A program made the translations under genes and the position numbers. From NCBI GenBank assembly GCA_001599755.1, contig BCHX01000001.1, positions 620,001 through 684,000 on the forward strand: 64,000 bases of DNA, written 5' to 3'. The stretch is from Gliomastix tumulicola. Taxonomy: Eukaryota > Ascomycota > Sordariomycetes > Hypocreales > Bionectriaceae. Positions 10,805 through 20,900 of this stretch are shown one piece after another (position 1 is the first letter of the stretch; every line of letters begins with the position of its first letter). The notes under the pieces are model-generated. The model was not told the DNA's origin. It ran no database searches and saw only the letters and a list, made by a program, of their open reading frames with translations.

Positions 10805-11995
10805 CTATAGCTGTGCTCGATACTCCTGGCTAGCAGGCTCCTCGACCGGCCTGTTCTTCCTCAGCTCCAGGAACCAGTCCACCGTCGACGCGATGCCCTC
10901 CTCTAATGACACCTGTGGACTCCACCCGAGAACTGTCTTCGCAAGCGTGATATCGGGTTTCCGCTGCCTCGGGTCATCCTGTCGTCTAGGCAGGAACCTA
11001 ACAGGCGTCTTTCTCGACTGTCCCAGCCTCGACGCCACAACCTTCGTAATCATAGTCGCCATATCCCCCACCGGCACCTCCCTATCACTCCCGATATTCA
11101 CCGGCCCCGTATAGTCACTATTCATCAACGCCGCCAGCCCCCGCACACAGTCCCCCGCATGCTGGAAGCACCGCGTCGCGCTCCCGTCCCCATACACCGT
11201 CAGCGGCTCGCCCTCCATGGCGGCGGCGATGAAGTTGGGCACGGCGCGCCCGTCGTCGATTTGCATGTGCGGGCCGTAGGCGTTGAAGATGCGCGCGATG
11301 CGCACCTCAACGTTGTGCCGGGACTGGAAGGCGTAGGCGAGGGCCTCGAGGGAACGCTTGCCCTCGTCGTAGCAGGAACGCGGGCCGAAGCTGTTGACGT
11401 TGCCCCAGTAGGTCTCGGGCTGGCAGCTGATCTGGGGGTCGCCGTAGATCTCTGTGGGGGAGGGTGTTAAAATTGACGTGTCATAAGTTGGGGGCTTGTA
11501 TGGAGGTTGTACTGTACTGACCTGATGTGCTTGCTAGGAGAACTCTCGCTTTTCGGATAACGGCTAGGTTCAAAACATTTCTCGTACCGAGGAAATTCGT
11601 CTCGAGGATCTCGATTGGACTGACGTCGAAGTGATCTGGGCTGGCGGGGCTCGCGAGGTGGTAAATCTGTTCTACGTCCTCGACGTCTGGTAGTGGCTCT
11701 CGAACATCGCAGCTGTAATATCATGGTCAGTCTTGGCAGCCTTTATCCCATGGAGGTCATGCTTGATGTGACGCACATGATATAGCTGAAGTTGGGGTTG
11801 TCTTCAAAACACTGGATGTTGTCCATAGACCCCGTCCATAGTGAGTCCATCACAATCACCTTGCGGCCTTGAGCCAGCAGGAGCTTGACAAGGTGATGGC
11901 CGAGGAAACCGGCGCCCTAGAAATAGTCAGCATGATGCTAGATGAGGGAGACGGTAATTTTTTTTTTTGCTTACTCCCGTGACGACGATGGACAT
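10805..11995 (-). CDS. NAD-dependent epimerase/dehydratase, UDP-glucuronate decarboxylase (UDP-xylose synthase)-like
   Basis: Model: complement(join(10805..11451, 11522..11712, 11777..11916, 11975..11995)), 332 residues. The first exon codes only seven residues (MSIVVTG) and joins to GAGFLGHHL to make the Rossmann GGAGFLG nucleotide loop. Further hallmarks are HLASPASPDHFDVSPIE, the YxxxK pair in SCYDEGKR with the upstream STSEIYGD, and RIARIFNAYGPHM followed by GRAVPNFI and TVYGDGSATRCFQ. These are characteristic of the UXS branch, which converts UDP-glucuronate to UDP-xylose with bound NAD. UXS proteins often have an N-terminal membrane anchor; this one has none, so it is probably cytosolic. 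A dTDP-glucose dehydratase-like role is the main alternative. Family secure, exact product moderately so. Confidence 0.85.
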
Positions 11996-13670
11996 GATGA
12001 CGTATTCGATTCTGATATGGTGATGGTAATTCTCGGCTGATTTGTAGGGAAAGCAAGTTCCGTGTAGGCGGGAATATCTGGATGTCTTGTCTTCAATAGT
12101 CGAGAAAGAATATAGAGTCACTGAAAGAGATTGGATTCAGGGTCGTCGTCGATCAAGAGGGTATAATAGACATCTTATACCTCCCACCATCATCGCCCTC
12201 GATCGGACCCCCGAAGGCACAGCTCCCGCCCTCCCCTTGGCGTCAACGTAAAAGGCATAGACACAGACGTGATCCATGCGTCAGAGCCCCGAAAACCCAT
12301 CGCGGCCCGCATCATAACTGGCAAGTCAGAGGCGAGGATCCCCTTGCTCGCTAGGAAGTAAAATCGGCCGAGGGTCGATCACCCTGCAGAGCCACTCGGG
12401 CAGTCCACCAAATCAGAGTTTCGCTCTTCCCTCTTCCCGCCCGGCTTCTCCATTCCTTCCCTCGAGCAATTGCCGCCGATCGAGCTGTGAGCCCGGTTTT
12501 TCGACACTTCAGCTGGACGCTAGCAGAGCGATGCCTGCGTGTCTAAACTGGTTCGGGAATGGTTGGCGGTGGGCCATGCAGAGCCAACGCAGAAGTTGAG
12601 GCTTAGGAGACGTCGAAACGGGCGGTTGTGAGACAGATGATGTCAGAGGGCGGTTGGTATGCTTGGGAGGGTTAGCAGTGAGGTTATCACACTGTGGAAC
12701 ATTCGATATCGAGGTATTACCGTAGCCGAGAGATGTGATAAGGAGGAGATACGCACGCACCATGCAAGCTTATCCATCTCGTGGAATGCATCTCGAAGCA
12801 CTCTTAACTCGGGATAGCGTCGGGGGAAGGTCATCATTTTGTCGTCAACCTGTTTGCCAAATAGCTTGTACACATAGTCAGGCCGTCGTTCACAGCGGCC
12901 CGGCGGCCGAGACTGTTAGTAAGCTGGGACTCGTCAGCCGCACGTCCAGGCGGGAAGAAGACCTCGATAGACAAGCAGGGACAGAAAGTTCGCATCCTGC
13001 TTCAATAGAGTCGCGCTAGTCATACCCTGCCAGGTGTTGACATTGGTGGCGATCAGCTCCTCCAAGTGGCGGCGATAGAGGAGCGGTGCGCTGAGGAAGC
13101 TCATTGATGGCCTCAAACAGGTTGTGGTCACTTGTCGATAGCGTCTCGAACATTCCGCTTTCTCACCTGGTAGATGACACAAGCATTGAATGCTAACGGG
13201 TCTTTGATAAAATATGATTAGGAGCTTTATGACAAGGAAGAATAGGGAGATGCAAAGCCGAAGTCGGTTTGGTCATGGCCTTATTGAGATTGCCGCATGG
13301 AGCGCGCTGGTACTATTCTTTGGTAGTTGAAATCAATTCCAAAAAGGAAGTTGGGTGAGGCCGAAAAACATGATAGCCATGGATTTCTCAAAGTTTTGGG
13401 GGCAGTCAGTGACGGGTTTGGCGAGTTATCGATAAGCGAGAAACTAATCACCTCCATCCGAGATTCTTAGCCGGCCTTCATCTACCTTACCTTACATATT
13501 AGGCATACTGACAAATCACTTTACTCAGTGTCGTACCTGCGCTCTTCATATCCCGCGCTCCGATCCTCTCGCCATCTTCTCGCCTTTCTAGCTATCGTCT
13601 AACCGATCACGGTGGTCCCCGAAGGTGTGCCTTCTGGTGCATAGCTACACTACCATCTCTCTTCATTTTC
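11996..13670. other. gene-poor stretch with a possible gene relic
   Basis: No intact gene is seen. On the minus strand between about 13180 and 12640 there are two short protein-like blocks in different frames (one with YRRHLEELIATNVNTWQG, the other with KQVDDKMMTFPRRYPELRVL), separated by stops. This looks like a decayed gene, but no family is recognised. Confidence 0.35.
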
Positions 13671-13920
13671 ATGGTTCAATTCTGCGCCGACCCATCCACA
13701 GAAAGTATGAGTTCAAGAGCTCTACAAGCTGTCATTAGAGCTTAAAAAAGGCTGACATCCTGCAATAGTGAAGAAGCCTGACACCTCTCCTCCTTTCTGG
13801 CTGGGGCCTGACGAGGGCGGCGCCCGATTCATCAACAAAGGAAATCCAAGTTCAACGCACAAGTGCCCAGATAACGCAACAGATATACTGCCAGCCAATG
13901 CCCAAAAAGCATCAGCGTAA
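13671..13920 (+). CDS. putative 61-residue protein or degenerate gene start
   Basis: The ATG at 13671 opens a frame reading MVQFCADPSTE. A GTATGA donor at 13705 and a gctgac branch with an aatag acceptor ending at 13768 allow an in-phase join to MKKPDTSPPFWLGPDEGG. This continues to a TAA at 13918-13920, a total of 61 residues. The splice structure is convincing, but the product is short. Downstream, in the same region, open segments continue past stops (GYGIFEAYEEEIR, then MRESIRTYLDFPLS at about 13987), so this may be the 5' end of a broken larger gene. The block PPFWLGPDEGG is reminiscent of cupin-type enzymes, but I cannot assign it. Confidence 0.3.
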
Positions 13921-15252
13921 TCGTCCAGCCTTGGCTACGGCATCTTCGAGGCCTACGAGGAGGAGATACGATGACTCCTTGCTAAGATGCGCGAGAGCAT
14001 CCGTACATATTTAGATTTCCCTCTCTCTAGTCATACGGCAGAGGCGGTGGCGCCTGCGCTTTCTCCGGCGAGGGTCATCCCGATAAGTACCACTGGTGGC
14101 CATTTTCGTCAACCAAGAACTCTCGTTCGCTCCTTTGATGATGAGATATGCGGGCTGACGGTCCTCCCTCGCCCCTACGCCGTGGAAAAGCGCGAACTTG
14201 TTGCTGCCATCGACGCGGGCGCGAAAAGACGTGCTGTATTCACTTCCACGTCTTCCAAGGGTCATCAAAGCAATGATGGCCAAAGTATCAAGGTAAGCTC
14301 CCGATACCCGCCTCCAGGATCCAAACCCTCTCCTAACACGCCGTGGCCTCCCTGACCCGTACAACCAACGGTGGTTATAATGCCGACAGCTGTTAGTCTA
14401 GGCGCACACATGAGAGGACCACACTACTGTGCAAGAGCATCCTTAAAATCACATTTTACTCTTCACTGATTCCATGGAAACGGGTTCGGACGGTGTCGGT
14501 GCACGTATAAACTTGTTTGGGCGGGAGGAAGCGAACCGAATGGAATTAAGGCGTTCCATGGAAAAATACAATGGAATAGAATTTTTTTTTACTGAATATG
14601 CCATACAGAGTGAATGCAGCAGGTGTCTGAATGGAGAATTCGCGGTTCAGCGCCGTGAGCTAGCGATTCTTTCCCTTAGGAGATCCTGGAATCTCGTCCC
14701 CAAAATCATCGTTGTTTCGGAGCACCACATCTTTCCCTATCGCTGCCTCGCATGAGTCCCTCGCTGTGAACGAATGAAGTACTCCATCAAACAAGCCCCC
14801 CATATGAGTGAGTGCCATAGAACCATTTCGAACAGCCAGTAAAAAACCTAGCGTGTTGCTGAATGCTGCAGCTAGCCGCGCCTCCTAGCTGCTCACGTGC
14901 CGTAACTGGGCGTTTTCTCAAGCCAGAGTAAGCAGATTCTCAGTTGGCAGCGGAAAATATCCCTGGTACAACACTTACCTCTATGTGAGGTCTTTCAACT
15001 GCCTACGAATTTCCCCATTCCAAACAACGCCTCACTTCTTTCACTTCCGCAACATCACTACTACTCACTTCGCCACACCACTACTTCCACACATCATTGG
15101 TAAGCCAAGCATTGTGGGAATGTGTCTTGAATACTTCGAATACTGACTACCACTTCGCAGGAAACCACACCACCAAAGCACTGATCGGCGAGCTCTCAAT
15201 TTCAATACACGAATACTCCTCGCCTCAAGGAACAGTCACAAAAGCGCCCACG
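13921..15252. other. gene-poor stretch continuing from the relic region, with leader of the next gene
   Basis: An open frame at 13987-14355 may continue the broken gene described upstream, without a recognised domain. The rest shows nothing coding. At 15100-15160 a clear 61-nt intron (GTAAGC...TTCGCAG with a CTGAC branch) sits in the probable 5' UTR of the gene starting at 15253. Confidence 0.4.
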
Positions 15253-15657
15253 ATGCCTGGTTTTCCCACACTGTTTCTCAGAAAGCTCCGGGACGGCATC
15301 CGGGCCTTTCGAGACGACATCATCGAATTCCGCCGCTCCACGCACAAGTGCTTCGTCTTCAAGTGCAAGGACGACAGCACCCGCCGCTGCCCCTTCCACA
15401 CCAACGAGGGCATGTTCCAGGTCGACCCGTGCTACATGCTGTACAACGACCGGCAGATCAGCAAGACCATTGAGCACTGCCTGACCCAGTCTCTTTGGAT
15501 CATTTGCGAAGTTCTCGTCTTTGGGGTGCCGGGCTACACCATCACGGGCCGACTCTGGCTCCTGTCGTACTTTCTGCTCAAGCTGTTCATCCTCGAGAGA
15601 AAGATTCTGCGGGACATTGAGCATTCGGCCGACCGCGGGTGCACGCTGATAATTTGA
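15253..15657 (+). CDS. small protein of unknown function, 134 residues
   Basis: The ATG at 15253 is preferred over the longer in-frame opening from 15097, because that part is split by a well-formed intron (15100-15160) that makes it 5' UTR. The protein starts MPGFPTLFLRKLRDG. It is rich in charged residues and Cys in the first half (KCFVFKCKDDSTRRCPFHTNEG) and has a hydrophobic segment near residues 85-120 (SLWIICEVLVFGVPGY...LWLLSYFLLKLFIL) that could be one or two membrane helices or an amphipathic hairpin. No family is recognised and no function is proposed. A CT/AC-rich leader and a good start context support a real gene. Confidence 0.55.
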   Translation: MPGFPTLFLRKLRDGIRAFRDDIIEFRRSTHKCFVFKCKDDSTRRCPFHTNEGMFQVDPCYMLYNDRQISKTIEHCLTQSLWIICEVLVFGVPGYTITGRLWLLSYFLLKLFILERKILRDIEHSADRGCTLII

Positions 15658-15812
15658 TGGGCGTGCCAAGCTGGAGAGCCAGGTGGACATTCACCGGGAG
15701 AATTAGACGAAGGACGGAGGATGAAAGAAGGGTCATTTCACAGGCAAGAACGGACGGGAACAGATGAATGGAAAAGTTGTAGCATATGGAGACAACGTTA
15801 TTGAAACTACTT

Positions 15813-17188
15813 CTAGTTGCCATTCACACCATTCGCATCCCCATTCTCATTCTCATGCCCATTCGTATGTCCGTTCCCATGTACTGCGACGGGCGGCTCG
15901 ACAAAGTCATCAATTCCATTGGGATATTTCTTCAGCAGCCGCTCCATCTCTTCTTTGACTCTATCAGATGGGAAGATCGCGTCAGAACCAAGAATACGAA
16001 TCTCTCTCACAATGTCGGGAAGTACTCACGCTTGTCGAAGATACGCTCGATGTTCATGTAACCCCGAATTGATGAGATTGTCACGCCTGGACCTGGTCAG
16101 CATTGTCTTGGAGACGTCGCGGAAGGTGCAAGATGGGACGAACATTGCGTAAAGGGCGTTGCGGTCATCAAAGTCCGCCAGCGGCTCTGAGGCATCAATC
16201 GACTCCTTGTAGTACCTGATGTGCTCGTTTGAGAAGATGTAGCGTGGCTCGCGCATCATGAACAGTTCCACTACCAGACTTGTCAGCGAATGCATGCTAC
16301 TAGCAGCAAGCTCGATATACAGCTCTGGAAACGGCGACATACTTTCGCTGTGTCCGTAGCAGCAGCAAGAATCGAAGAGTACCACTTCGCCCGTCACAGC
16401 ATCGACATTCGCGTTCCCGTGCCAAAGATCACCATGGATCAGAACCGGCTTGATACTCCTGCCGCCCGTCTCGAGAGGCCGGAGGAGTCTTGGCACCACC
16501 TTCTCGAAGAACCGGGCTGCGACCTCGTTGAACTCGTCGTCAGGTCCGCGGATGCTCTGTTCCCAGTTGATATCCGACTGGAGCTGGCGGGCAAACCACT
16601 CCTCCCACGTGTCACACCAGTCGTTAATCAGCGGCACATAGCCGTTGAAAGTCGGGACATGAAACCCGAACTTGCCATTTGGAGAGACGCCCAAGGTCTG
16701 CAAGGTCTTGAGAACATCCACCAATTTGGCGGGCTCGGGAACGCGCTCCTTGAACTCGCGGAACTGGGCCAGATAGAATGACTTGGAGTCGTCATCTTTC
16801 AGCGTTCCGTGGGCGACAGGGACGACAACGTTCTTGGGTATGTGCTGCCACATTGCCAGTTGGCTCTCGTACTCGCCGTGTGCCATTTCGGCGTGGCCAT
16901 CGCGTTGCAAGATCTGCAAGGATGTCGCGTGATCAACTTTGAGGCTCTCGTCCTGCCAAGGCACTGGAAAGGGCTTCCTCTTACCTTCAGGAAGTATTCT
17001 TTCTCTTCCCCGTCGACCTCGACCTCCACCTTGTAGCCGGCTGCCCAGCTGGGTGTTCCATGACTGGTCACAGATACGACCTCACAGCCGGCGGGAAGTG
17101 CTTCAAGATGATCAGCCCCCGCACCGTGGAATCCGTCTGGGGTATGGGCATTACCTTCGATGATGGCGAGATCAAGTGTCTCGTCCAT
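15813..17188 (-). CDS. fructosamine-3-kinase / ketosamine-3-kinase family protein
   Basis: Model: complement(join(15813..15960, 16030..16270, 16343..16913, 16985..17188)), 387 residues. Introns of 69-72 nt have GTATGT or GTGAGT donors and typical branch sites. Kinase-fold hallmarks: YFLK in the N-lobe with GEYESQLAMW, the catalytic loop HGDLWHGNANVD, and the metal-binding aspartate in LFDSCCCYGHSEMELFMMR, the FN3K equivalent of DFG. The expected reaction is ATP-dependent phosphorylation of Amadori products (fructosamines or ribulosamines) on proteins or small molecules, leading to their breakdown and so protein repair. The C-terminal tail is an unusual low-complexity His/Asn/Gly/Glu stretch (NGHTNGHENENGDANG) not needed for the fold. 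Cytosolic. Substrate preference cannot be inferred. Confidence 0.88.
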
Positions 17189-17813
17189 GGTTAATTCTTT
17201 ATTGGGTTCAAGGGATTGTGCTTCACGTATTGAGATCCGGACTGCATCAACCTGATATTTATCTACTGAACGACAACCGTCTAGCAAAACCCCTCTCTGT
17301 GCCGCCGAAACATGGTGTTTGTGTCGAACCAACAGACGGATTAGTGGGCGGTTAAGCTTATCACCTGGTTGGCTACTGATCCCTGCGCAGTGGGTAATCT
17401 GCTGCTTATGGGCCAATCCTTGGCCACCGCACAGGCGCTTTTGATTGCCTTGCAGCAAGAAATTCATGAGGTTTCAGAGGGACAGAGCACGGCAACAGAG
17501 GATATTTGTAGCGAAATGTTACATTCGGGACCCTCTAGGACGTCACCGCTCTGTTGGGTTGATATGCGCTCTTGTGGTTGGCCATCTTTGGACTCCCAGA
17601 CACCCTCCCCAAGCTCCCATCTTCAACGGGCCGTCCCCGCATGCCATTGCGAACCCATCATCATTTAGGGCTCTTGGCCGAGTGTGGGGGTGTGTGTATT
17701 CCCCTGCTGTCTCCAGGGCCATGCATGCGCTGATTGCGAGCTTGCAGTTCTGCAACCAACATCTCTCCCACATTCATCCCTCTCCCTCTGTTATTGCCTC
17801 GCAGTCGAGCCAA
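17189..17813. other. divergent intergenic region between the FN3K-like gene and the NLR gene
   Basis: About 625 bases with no recognised gene. It must hold both promoters, since the two genes are transcribed away from each other. Confidence 0.45.
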
Positions 17814-17965
17814 ATGGCACCCCGACGGCCCAATGATGGCGGTAAGAAAACACCAGCGCCAGACAGCCCCAAGTGCCCCATAACCCAACCAGACCGCTGA
17901 CCATTCGCCTGCTTGCTTCCACAGGGTCGCATGTTAAAGCTAGCTCTCCGACCATCGCACGATAA
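17814..17965 (+). promoter_or_regulatory. possible spliced uORF overlapping the NLR start codon
   Basis: An ATG at 17814 reads MAPRRPNDGG. A GTAAGA donor at 17842 and a ttccacag acceptor ending at 17924 form a good intron. After splicing, this frame continues SHVKASSPTIAR and stops at the TAA at 17963-17965. It overlaps the main ATG at 17931 in a different frame. If the mRNA is spliced this way, the uORF would limit translation of the NLR. It could instead be non-coding leader. Confidence 0.4.
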
Positions 17966-20900
17966 TCCCGACCATCACGATTCCGACGCGGGGTCCAACA
18001 CCCTCTCGGCCTCCCCGACCCTCATCGAGCACTCCAACCCGAGCGAGGCGTCCCAGAATGGCGCCCGAGACGACAAGGACGAGGAGCGGCGGACGTCGTT
18101 CCTGCGCCGCCGCTTCAGCTCCATATGGATGCAGAAGACGGAGGACGCGACCAGCGAGGACGTGCGCGGGCCGCTGGGCCTGCGGCTGCTGTCCGCGTCG
18201 CCGGAGCCGATGATTGAGATCATCTTCGTGCACGGCCTGCGCGGGGGTTCGGTCAAGACGTGGCAGAAGGGGCGCGATCCGCGGCTGTTCTGGCCGCAGC
18301 ACTGGCTCCCGAGCGAGGCCGAGTTTCGCAATGCGAGCATCTACAGCTTTGGGTACGAGGCGGACTGGAAGAGCTCGCAGCCGAGCGTGCTCAGCGTGCA
18401 CGACTTCGGACAGGCGCTGTACGAGGAGATCAGGTCGTCCTCCCTCTTGAGGCGAAATCCCAAGGTAGACAGACAGACGGCTTGGTCGTGATTGGATAGA
18501 TGACTCCGGTTGCTGACCTGTTCAATCCGCAGAGCCCGATCATTTTCGTGGGACATTCCATGGGCGGACTGGTCATTAAGAAGGTACATCGCGGTACAAA
18601 AATGTCAATCTATTGTCCCCCATCCCGTACTGACGACTCGCTGGATTAGGCACACATCTTGGCTCACCGGGACCGCGGCCAGAGCGACATATCGGATCGA
18701 ATACGGGCCATCTTCTTTCTCGCCACGCCGCATAAGGGATCAGACTACGCTGCGCTCCTGAACAATATTCTCAAAGTATCTGGCTTCGCCGGCATATCTT
18801 CATCTCGGGGATACATTGACGACCTGACCGTTGGGTCCAAGTCGACACAGCTCATAAACGAGGAGTTTGGGACTGCGATAGCCGACCTCTCCATTTTCTC
18901 GTTCTACGAGACCTTGCAGTCCAGCATCGGCGTCTCTTCGACAATCATCGTGCCGAAGGATTCAGCTGTTCTAGGTCCGTGTTTAACAGCGGCCAATGCC
19001 ATTAAAGAAGCACGGACAGTGACAGCTGACATTTCACACAGGGCCTGGATACCGGAATGAGAGAGTGACCTATCTCAACGCGAACCACGGAAACATGTGC
19101 AAATTTCCCAACCCCGGTGACCCCAACTATTTGACCGTGAAGAATGCGCTTGGATCAGTTGTGCGCGACCTGTTGGAGGATGGTAAGCAAACTCGATGAG
19201 AAACTCCAAACCCTTCCACCGGCGTGACAAGACTAACGGATGATTATTCTAGCACTGGCGCAGAACGAAAAACTTGCCTCTTCAAACCTCCGCTCGATAC
19301 GCTCCTTCCTCGGTGCAAACGACCATCTCGACAGTCATCATGACAGACTTGCCGGATCCTGCCAATGGATCGACGAGCGCGAAGACTACAAGGAGTGGAG
19401 AGACGCTACACCCGAGCTAGACAAGACCAAGAAGTTCAAGCCCTCCCTGTACTGGGTAACCGCGAATCCCGGAGCCGGAAAGACGGTGTTGGTTGCACAT
19501 ATCGAGTCCCAGTTGGAGGAGTTTGGTCTTCAACATGGCGCGTACTATTTCAACTTCGGAAAGAAAGAATCCCACTCGCTAGCGGGCTTGTTACGGTCCC
19601 TTGCATACCAGATGGCGCGGTCGAATGCTGCTGTCCGGCAAACACTGATGAAACTGCACGATGAAGCCTCGACGCTCGACCTTGATGACCCTCGTGCTAT
19701 ATGGTCCAAGATCTTTCGGACGGGAATCTTCCAGGTTAGTTCTGAAGCTGATGGGCTTGAATCTTCCGCGTTCGCTGACAAGCCGCCCCCAGATTCCCAT
19801 CCTGACACCACAGTATTGGCTCATTGATGCCATCGACGAGTGTGTCGCGTATGCCGAGCTCTTCTCTCTGCTCAAAGGAACGCCCATGGCCTTTCCACTC
19901 AAACTCTTCATTACAAGCCGAAAGTTAGCAGACATGCCGAAGCTCGTCCGACAGCTCAGCGATGTCACCCTACGACTCGTCGAAATACCGGTTCAAGACA
20001 CCATGAGGGACATTAACCTCTACATATCGAGTCGCATGGCGGATCTACCAGTCGAGAGCAGTGAAGAGGCAGCCGAGATCACTAGCCAGATCATTGCTAA
20101 ATCTAGCACGTCTTTCCTCTGGGTCCGTTTGGTCATGGATGAGCTCGAGGGAGTATATGGGTACGAAAGTATCATGGAGGTCCTCCAAGGTATCCCGGAA
20201 GGCATGGTGCCGTACTACAAGCGCACGGTGACGGAGATGGCGGAGAACAAGAGGGAGCGGCATATCGCCAAGGCTATCCTTCAGTGGGTTGCTCTAGCTG
20301 CCCGACCACTCTCGACAGTCGAGCTTGCCCATGCACTCTCTATTGATGTCAACACGCAGCTTTCCAGTCCTAGATCTGCCATCGAGGGTCTCTGCGGCCA
20401 CCTTGTTTCTATCGAATCCGACTGCGACCACGTCCGGATTGTCCATAGCACCGCCCGAGAGTTCCTCGCATCTGAGGACGCCGGCGACTTCCGCATCTCC
20501 AGAGCAGAGACCCACGAACGAATCGCTCTTGTGTGCCTCAAGCTGCTCTGCGGTCCGGAGATGCAGCCACCGAGACTCCGGCGGATGCTGGAGCAGAAGC
20601 GTCCCCAGGTGAAGGTACCTGCCCTCCTTGACTACGCCATAAGCCACTTCTCAGATCACGTCTTCAGCGCTTCGGCAAGCAGTGACGAGCTGCTCGTGGC
20701 CCTGGCCAAGTTCCTTTCCTCGACGACCCTTACTTGGATCGACAAGGTTGCTACGAAGGGAGATTTGCACCGCCTTGTGAGGACCGCTAGGAATCTGAAG
20801 GCTTACTTGATCCGCAGATCAAAGTACAGCTCGCCTCTAGACAGGCATGTCGTTTGCGTGGATTCATGGGCTACCGACCTCGGCAGACTGGCCATTAAAT

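Noticed and set aside
15097..15252. N-terminal extension of the small gene at 15253
   Set aside because: The extension is crossed by a well-formed 61-nt intron (15100-15160), so it is best read as 5' UTR.
16006..16029. 24-nt intron in the FN3K-like gene
   Set aside because: It is too short for fungal splicing; a 69-nt intron (15961-16029) with a CTGAC branch and GATAG acceptor keeps phase and gives a better protein.
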